Source: Gemmatimonadales bacterium UBA2982 | Lineage (GTDB): Bacteria; Gemmatimonadota; Gemmatimonadetes; Longimicrobiales; Gaopeijiaceae | NCBI GenBank assembly: GCA_002347035.1 | Contig: DEAM01000006.1 | Location: forward strand, 617-11,912 | Direction of reading: 5' to 3' | Length of the DNA: 11,296 nucleotides | Part shown: positions 7,118 to 11,296 of the stretch, in pieces | Numbering within the stretch: the first letter of the stretch is position 1 | How the letters are laid out: each line of letters begins with the position of its first letter | Made by a program: the position numbers and the translations under genes | The notes under the pieces: model-generated | What the model was told of the DNA's origin: nothing | Databases searched by the model: none | What the model saw: only the letters and a program-made list of their open reading frames with translations

Positions 7118-8607
7118 GTAACCTCCTGCCGTTCGGGATAGGGGCGTGGACCTTTATTGTGCTTTATGTCTCCTCGCTTCTGCTAGTTGGGTGGGCGGGC
7201 CGAGCCGCTCGCCGTGAAGACACACTTCAGGATTTTTACCTTGGCGGACGTGGTTTTGGTTTTGCTGTCCTCTTCCTGACCCTTTACGCCACTCAGTACA
7301 GCGGCAACACGGTCTTTGGTGTGGCTGGAGCGACCTACCGGTTGGGTTTCAGCTGGTTAATCGCCGTCCATTACATGCTGGCGATCATTGTCTTCTATCT
7401 GGCCTTCGCTCCTAAACTGTATGGAGTAGCTCAGAAGCGGGGCTACGTAACGCCTGTGGACTACTTGAAAGATCGCTACGATTCCAAGCACGTGTCGCTG
7501 CTTGGCTCGATCGTGATGATCGTAGCATTGAACAACTATTTGCTCGCGCAGCTCATGGCGATGGGTAGGGCACTTCAGGGTCTCGCCGGACCTTATGGCG
7601 ACGTGGCATATCGCTACGGTGTAGTCGGGCTCGCACTTATCATGCTGATCTATGGTACTCTGGGTGGCATGCGGGCTATAGCGTGGACCGACGTTATGCA
7701 GGGTAGCGTTCTAATGGTTGGATTTCTCGTCCTGCTTGTTTTGCTACTCAACGAGTTTGGGCCGCTTGCAGCTGCAACAGAGCAAATCGCGGGATCAGCA
7801 GAAGCATTCAAGGTGACTAGACCTGAGCCGCGCATGCTCCGAGAGTGGGTGAGTTATATCATTGTGATCGGGATGGGTGGCGCCCTCTATCCGCACGCGA
7901 TCCAGCGTATCTACGCCGCAAAGTCTCGTCGGGCCCTGAATCTGAGCTTGGCCACGATGACGTTCCTTCCGTACTTGACCGCGCTATTCGCTGTCATCGC
8001 TGGGATCTATGCCTTGGCCTACGTGCCAGGACTCGAGGGCGCAGAAACTGATCAAGCACTCGCTAGCCTCCTCCGCATTATCCAGGAGGGCTCGCTAATA
8101 GGCTATGCTGTCGTGGTTGTCATCTTCAGCGCTTTGCTTGCCGCTCTCATGTCCACAGCGGACTCGGCGATGCTCTCGATCTCATCGATGTTCACGAAAG
8201 ACATTTACGGCGTGCATATAAATCCAGAAGCTGATGAGTCGCGGCTTACGAAGATCGGCAAGCGTTGTTCATGGATCGTTGTTGGAGTGCTGGTAGTGCT
8301 AGCAATCATCCTAGAAAACCAGGCTTCTCTGATTGATCTAATTGATCGTAAATTCGACCTTTTGGTGCAGCTTGTTCCTGCCTTTATGCTCGGCATTCAT
8401 GTATCGTTCCTCAGGAGCGGGCCAGTTTTGGCAGGGCTCTTAACTGGACTGACGATCGCATTGGGACTCGCTTTTGGACCCTTCGACTTCGTCGTGGCTG
8501 GCAAGGTGTGGGGTGTGCACCCAGGTGTTTACGGGTTGCTAGCAAATACTGCAGTTGCCGTTGTGGGCTCCTTATTACAAAAGCCAGAGACAAGACACGG
8601 CGTCTAG
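7114..8607 (+). CDS. Sodium:solute symporter (SSS family) permease
   Basis: The 497-aa polytopic inner-membrane protein has about 13 hydrophobic segments and the usual family length. Diagnostic features are the N-terminal DFYLGGRGFG (residues 40-49) leading into the first core helix with YSGNTVFGVAGA, the DVMQGS segment, GGALYPHAIQRIYAAKS in the middle, and the sodium-site region MSTADSAMLSISSMFTKDIY around residues 346-365. Members import small organic solutes (amino acids, organic acids, pantothenate, sugars) using the sodium gradient. The pairing with DUF3311 suggests the PanF/PutP-like side, but substrate cannot be decided. The gene overlaps DUF3311 by 4 bp, has no strong ribosome-binding site of its own, and lies in the same direction as the exported GGT-family hydrolase, whose product it may import. 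Confidence 0.9.
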   Translation: MSNLLPFGIGAWTFIVLYVSSLLLVGWAGRAARREDTLQDFYLGGRGFGFAVLFLTLYATQYSGNTVFGVAGATYRLGFSWLIAVHYMLAIIVFYLAFAPKLYGVAQKRGYVTPVDYLKDRYDSKHVSLLGSIVMIVALNNYLLAQLMAMGRALQGLAGPYGDVAYRYGVVGLALIMLIYGTLGGMRAIAWTDVMQGSVLMVGFLVLLVLLLNEFGPLAAATEQIAGSAEAFKVTRPEPRMLREWVSYIIVIGMGGALYPHAIQRIYAAKSRRALNLSLATMTFLPYLTALFAVIAGIYALAYVPGLEGAETDQALASLLRIIQEGSLIGYAVVVVIFSALLAALMSTADSAMLSISSMFTKDIYGVHINPEADESRLTKIGKRCSWIVVGVLVVLAIILENQASLIDLIDRKFDLLVQLVPAFMLGIHVSFLRSGPVLAGLLTGLTIALGLAFGPFDFVVAGKVWGVHPGVYGLLANTAVAVVGSLLQKPETRHGV

Positions 8608-8615
8608 ATAGCCCC

Positions 8616-8648
8616 CTGATATCACCTTCAGGATTCCAGTGATAGCAG
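8616..8648. other. Inverted repeat just after the symporter gene
   Basis: CTGATATCAC (8616-8625) pairs with GTGATAGCAG (8639-8648) at 9 of 10 positions, with a 13-nt loop, 8 bp after the symporter stop. No T-run follows, so this is not an intrinsic terminator by sequence. It could mark a 3'-end stabilising or Rho-associated hairpin. The remaining intergenic DNA up to 8836 shows only short weak stems and no gene. Confidence 0.4.
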
Positions 8649-8836
8649 AGTCGTAGTCCTGCCCCTACTCGTGTTAGGGTCCTACCCTTATCTGATCCCA
8701 CCCCTTTGGAGGTGGAAAACTGACCCACCGTTATTTCAGATAGCTGCTAAAAGCATTGAGAAATCATCCGCACCCCTGAGATTCCACTGTGATCGATGGC
8801 TACATCACACTAAGATCATCCCACGTATCAGGCCTC

Positions 8837-8844
8837 AAGGAGGA
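8837..8844 (+). promoter_or_regulatory. Strong ribosome-binding site for the 181-aa lipoprotein
   Basis: AAGGAGGA lies 9 nt before ATG 8854 and is a near-perfect Shine-Dalgarno. It decides the start: the frame is open further upstream to ATG 8671, but that extension would bury the lipoprotein signal 61 residues inside the protein. Confidence 0.8.
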
Positions 8845-8853
8845 CAACCGTCT

Positions 8854-9399
8854 ATGCGGCTTTTTCCCGCCATCCGAGCGACTCTGGGCATCCTGCTTCT
8901 AGTCCCATTCCTGTCCGGATGCGGACTGATTGTTGTCAAAGGGCCACCTGTGGGCTGGCAAGAAATAGAAGATGTGGAGGAGCTCGAAGTATCAGCGATC
9001 ACGCAGCCCTGCACTACTAGCAGAGGACTGGTATGGCTTGATGGGATTGGATCATTCTTGATGATCACCAATGCTATTTTCGCTTCCAACTCAGCGTCTC
9101 GACCCGGCGGAGAAGCATATGGCGCAAACGCTCTCGGCAATGGGGTAGGGGGCGTACTAGCCGCTGTTGGTGCAGGGGTTGGCATCCAGAAAATCAACGA
9201 GTGTAGGGAATTCAATGCCCACCTACTTGAGTTACGTAGAGGTAATGCAGTTGGCCAAGCCACCTACGAGTGGTCGGATCAGTTCTCTCCGGTACCTGAC
9301 TTCGGGGTCGCCTCCCAAAATCTTCCGGACATCATCCCGCCAGCAGACGGGTTCAGTTCGCCTTTCAGTGGCTCAACCCGTAACAGCCGGGACTACTAG
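8854..9399 (+). CDS. Lipoprotein with glycine-rich hydrophobic segment, family not recognised
   Basis: The 181-aa product starts MRLFPAIRAT with a hydrophobic core and lipobox FLSGC (acceptor Cys23), so it is exported and lipid-anchored. The mature part opens with a polar region containing EDVEELEVSAITQPC. It then has two hydrophobic stretches: GLVWLDGIGSFLMITNAIF and the glycine-zipper-like ALGNGVGGVLAAVGAGVGI. An NEC follows that could pair with the earlier Cys, then a polar Ser/Pro-rich tail. The glycine-zipper pattern resembles small membrane-inserting envelope proteins, but no specific function can be assigned. Its stop overlaps the stop of the convergent minus-strand lipoprotein gene by 4 bp (CTAG, 9396-9399). 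Confidence 0.75.
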   Translation: MRLFPAIRATLGILLLVPFLSGCGLIVVKGPPVGWQEIEDVEELEVSAITQPCTTSRGLVWLDGIGSFLMITNAIFASNSASRPGGEAYGANALGNGVGGVLAAVGAGVGIQKINECREFNAHLLELRRGNAVGQATYEWSDQFSPVPDFGVASQNLPDIIPPADGFSSPFSGSTRNSRDY

Positions 9400-9755
9400 T
9401 TGTCGACCCCGGAAGCCAAGGCAATACCAGCTATCAGAGTGTACAAACCGACACCACTCAGGATAGTCGTGCTCGCGCTGAACCTTCGGACCTCTAAGCG
9501 GATAATATCTGCCAAGGGGATTGAGAAATCACCCAAGCCTACGAGTTGATCTCCGTCGACCGCTGGTCTCTCTACTTCCTGCTCAAGCGCGCCCTCCCCG
9601 ATCACACGGACGCGGTCAGGTTGATCTATCTCAATAAACCGACCCGGCGTTACCGGACCTAACGAGACGGCTTGCCACGTCTGACAGGCGGTCAGGTTTA
9701 GCAGCAAGAAGAGCAGTAGCATGGGGCGGTGGCGCGTCATATTGACTCTATTCAT
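9396..9755 (-). CDS. Small lipoprotein, first of two paralogues flanking the selenoprotein gene
   Basis: Up to 119 aa from ATG 9755; ATG 9740 (114 aa) would give a more conventional signal peptide, and neither has a clear ribosome-binding site. A leucine-rich core ends in LNLTAC (acceptor Cys24 in the longer form), marking a lipoprotein. The mature part is short and beta-like (PGRFIEIDQPDRVRVIGEG), then VDGDQLVGL and IPLADIIRLEVRRFS, with a C-terminal hydrophobic Gly-rich segment. This layout (Cys-anchored, a compact beta module, an IPL-dV-xxxEVRRFS motif and a terminal hydrophobic stretch) recurs in uncharacterised lipoproteins that I associate with Gemmatimonadota. The gene fragment at 11183-11296 is a paralogue. 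It diverges from the selenoprotein gene across 139 bp. Function unknown. Confidence 0.7.
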   Translation of the reverse strand: MNRVNMTRHRPMLLLFLLLNLTACQTWQAVSLGPVTPGRFIEIDQPDRVRVIGEGALEQEVERPAVDGDQLVGLGDFSIPLADIIRLEVRRFSASTTILSGVGLYTLIAGIALASGVDN

Positions 9756-9883
9756 CAGGCTGAAACAGGACAGCCCACTCTAGTTACTCTGATTTCAGTT
9801 CCGCAACTGCCGCCGATTGCTTCGTGTGCCTGTAGTGTGCCACTTTTTCGTGGCCACATGGGGAAACACATCCCATACGCATT

Positions 9884-9889
9884 GAGAGG
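9884..9889 (+). promoter_or_regulatory. Ribosome-binding site for the selenoprotein gene
   Basis: GAGAGG lies 5 nt before ATG 9895, supporting this start and its export signal. Confidence 0.6.
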
Positions 9890-9894
9890 CACGA

Positions 9895-11040
9895 ATGTCC
9901 AGAAAACTTACGATCGCTATGTCGGTAACGTTCATCATGGGGCTGACATGGGTGGCGTGCAGCCCGTCAACTCCAACAAGGGCGAGGGTCGACGTCAGTG
10001 CGTTGGGGCCTCAGGTGGGTGAGCGAGTACCCGACTTCAACCTGCCAGATCAGAACGGCGATATTTGGACACGACAGTCTATTATGGGACCCAACGGAGC
10101 GATGCTCGTCTTCGTGAGATCCGCAAACTGGTGACCCTACTGTCGCACGCAGCTGGTCGAGCTGCAGGGTAGGGTCGATGAAATGCGCGAACAGGGTATT
10201 GAAGTGGCGACGATCAGCTATGACTCGCCGGAGGTTCTAGCCGACTTCGCCCAGGAGCAAGGGATTACCTATAAGATGCTCTCGGATGTCGGCTCGGAAA
10301 CCATTACGGACTATGGTATTTTGAACACGGTCGCCGAGGAAGCCTTGGGCCCTAACGCGAACGATCCGGACGTTGTGGCCGACTTTGAACTGCTGGTGGC
10401 GAGTGGTCCCAGCCCAAGTGAATTATTCGTGGGGATCGCCTATCCCGGCACGTTCATGCTCGACCGCGATGGTGTAGTCGAGTCTCGGTTCTTCGAGGAC
10501 TCCTACCAGGAACGGAACACGACCGCCAACCTCATGTTGAAATTGGGCACCGGAGGCTCAACGGTCGAAGGAACTGAGATCTCAACCGACCATGTCGGGA
10601 TCCTGACTTATCCGAGCGATGCTGTGGTTGCTCCGGGTGTGCGGTTTTCCTTGGCTCTAGATATCGTGCCACTGCCGTCCATGCACCTGTATGCTCCGGG
10701 CGCGGAACTCCAGAACTATCGTGTCATCGATCTTCGAATCGATCCTCAACCCTTCGTTCGAGTTGTTCCGTTGGAGTATCCCGAGTCCGAAATCTATTAC
10801 TTCGAACCGCTGGACGAGCGGGTGCCTGTTTACCGGAGGCCACTCACCCTGTTACAGGAGGTTCTGCCCCTGAGTACTCCCGAAGCTCAAGCTGCATTCG
10901 CCGAGATGGACGAACTGACACTCACCGGCGCGCTCGACTATCAAGCCTGTGATGATGAGCTTTGCTACAACCCGGTGTCGCTCCCACTATCCTGGACTGT
11001 TGAGATGAGGCCGGTTAATCGCCGGCAGAGTCGGGAGTAA
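9895..11040 (+). CDS. Predicted selenoprotein: exported redoxin (U-P-Y-C) fused to a DsbD-N-like domain
   Basis: One 381-residue protein if TGA 10132-10134 is read as selenocysteine (residue 80); flanking segments are in the same frame. Residues 1-22 are an export signal with a lipobox-like WVAC (Cys22; Trp at -3 is unusual). Residues about 34-215 form an AhpC/TSA-redoxin domain: PQVGERVPDFNLPDQNG, then MLVFVRSANW-U-PYC, then QLVELQ, and the late strand PGTFMLDRDG. Cysteine relatives carry CPYC here, so Sec80/Cys83 would be the redox centre. Residues about 232-372 resemble the N-terminal domain of DsbD (MHLYAPGA, then LDYQACDDELCYNP) with Cys352 and Cys357. A likely role is periplasmic thiol-dependent peroxide or disulfide reduction, with the second domain relaying electrons; this is inference. 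TGA also ends other genes here (4362-4877, 4959-6806), so the code is standard. A sequencing error or recent nonsense mutation is less likely given the bSECIS at the TGA. Confidence 0.9.
10132..10177 (+). promoter_or_regulatory. Bacterial selenocysteine insertion element (bSECIS)
   Basis: A hairpin begins at the TGA itself. The lower stem GACCCTAC (10133-10140) pairs perfectly with GTAGGGTC (10169-10176). After an asymmetric internal loop (8 and 3 nt), the upper stem GCAGCT (10149-10154) pairs perfectly with AGCTGC (10160-10165) around the 5-nt loop GGTCG. The apical loop starts 20 nt after the TGA, within the usual window for bacterial SECIS. It contains GGUC, the same loop core as the E. 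coli fdhF element recognised by SelB. The hairpin lies fully within coding sequence, as expected in bacteria. Confidence 0.88.
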
Positions 11041-11094
11041 TCGCGATAGCAGGGTCTCCGGCGCGATGACCCACGCCTACCAAGGCACAGCTTC

Positions 11095-11120
11095 AAAAAA
11101 GGCGTGGCTGGATGCCACGG
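11095..11120 (-). terminator. Intrinsic terminator of the partial minus-strand lipoprotein gene
   Basis: On the minus strand CGTGGC (11119-11114), loop ATCCA and GCCACG (11108-11103) form a perfect 6-bp GC-rich stem, followed by CC and a T6 run (complement of A 11095-11100). It sits about 62 nt after the stop at 11183. An alternative, longer-loop pairing of 11071-11078 with 11100-11107 is possible but lacks a T-tail. Confidence 0.72.
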
Positions 11121-11182
11121 AGGGGCTAGAGGCTAGTTACCGTCTTCTAGGTTAAGGCACGGTTTCTTGCCAGATGGAAAGG

Positions 11183-11296
11183 TCAGCATGAGCCTGCGCC
11201 ACCTGTACCGCAAATAGCCGCCCCAAGCACGTTAGCAACAAGGAAACCGACTCCGATGGTGCGTAAGATATGTAGCTCCCGGACGTCTAAGCGGAG
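11183..11296 (-). CDS. Small lipoprotein paralogue, C-terminal 37 residues (5' end outside window)
   Basis: The minus-strand frame is open from the window edge to TGA (complement of 11183-11185). The visible residues start LRLDVRELHILRTIGVGF and end GGAGSC. They match the end of the 9396-9755 product: LRLDVRE lines up with IRLEVRR, and both continue into a hydrophobic Gly/Ala-rich C-terminus. At DNA level 11280-11295 and 9487-9502 agree at 15 of 16 bases. The N-terminal lipoprotein signal would lie beyond the window. An intrinsic terminator (11095-11120) follows, supporting a real gene. Function unknown. Confidence 0.7.
   Translation of the reverse strand, partial: LRLDVRELHILRTIGVGFLVANVLGAAICGTGGAGSC

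Noticed and set aside
9839..9854. GCCAC-TTTTTC-GTGGC hairpin upstream of the selenoprotein gene
   Set aside because: The stem is only 5 bp, has no T-tail and no recognisable regulatory motif; chance occurrence is plausible.
10183..11040. A stand-alone 285-aa protein starting at ATG 10183
   Set aside because: It would begin in mid-redoxin domain, without the active centre or signal peptide. It is in frame with 9895-10134 across a single TGA with a bSECIS hairpin, so it is the C-terminal part of one selenoprotein.
9895..11040. UGA recoded generally (alternative genetic code) or plain nonsense pseudogene
   Set aside because: TGA terminates several neighbouring genes normally (ends at 4877, 6806, 7117), so the code is standard. 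The rest of the frame shows no other stop or frameshift and the hairpin is intact, so decay is unlikely.

Overview
The window looks like a piece of a moderately GC-rich (mid-50s %, judged by eye) Gram-negative bacterial chromosome. Outer-membrane and periplasmic proteins dominate: several lipoproteins, a DUF5916 beta-barrel and a secreted gamma-glutamyltransferase-family enzyme. The mix of DUF5916 barrel, GGT family, DUF3311 plus sodium:solute symporter, and short Gly/Val-rich lipoproteins resembles Gemmatimonadota or a similar marine/soil lineage. That placement is inference from gene style; there is no marker gene here.

Layout. Bases 1-1062 look like accessory DNA. They hold the 3' end of a BspA-like/DUF285 surface-repeat gene, then a lipoprotein gene with one bacterial Ig-like domain that stops abruptly inside the next repeat. 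Each gene is followed by a degenerate copy of the 3' half of a minus-strand tRNA-Arg(CCG) (332-396 and 991-1043), arranged like attachment-site scars. Bases 1063-3795 (minus) encode a 910-aa DUF5916 outer-membrane protein. A 337-bp divergent intergenic region follows, with a 9-bp-arm inverted repeat. Next come a 54-aa GTG-start ORF (4133-4297) and an unrecognised 171-aa protein (4362-4877). Bases 4959-8607 form a likely operon: an exported GGT-family hydrolase, a DUF3311 membrane protein, and an SSS-family symporter overlapping it by ATGA. The simple reading is that the enzyme releases a small product outside the cytoplasm and the symporter imports it; the substrate cannot be read from sequence.

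Bases 8854-11296 hold small lipoproteins and the most notable gene. Bases 9895-11040 form ONE reading frame interrupted by an in-frame TGA at 10132-10134, in the context ANW-(TGA)-PYC. A strong two-part hairpin with a GGUC apical loop begins at the TGA. This is what a bacterial selenocysteine insertion (bSECIS) element looks like, so the gene is called as a selenoprotein: an exported redoxin/peroxiredoxin-like domain with a U-P-Y-C centre, fused to a C-terminal DsbD-N-like domain carrying a C-x4-C pair. Ordinary gene calling would split it into a 79-aa and a 285-aa protein and lose the active site. Two related minus-strand lipoprotein genes (9396-9755 and the partial 11183-11296) flank it, the second with its own intrinsic terminator.

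No CRISPR array, complete insertion sequence, intact tRNA/rRNA or replication origin was seen. No sigma70-type promoter was convincing enough to list.
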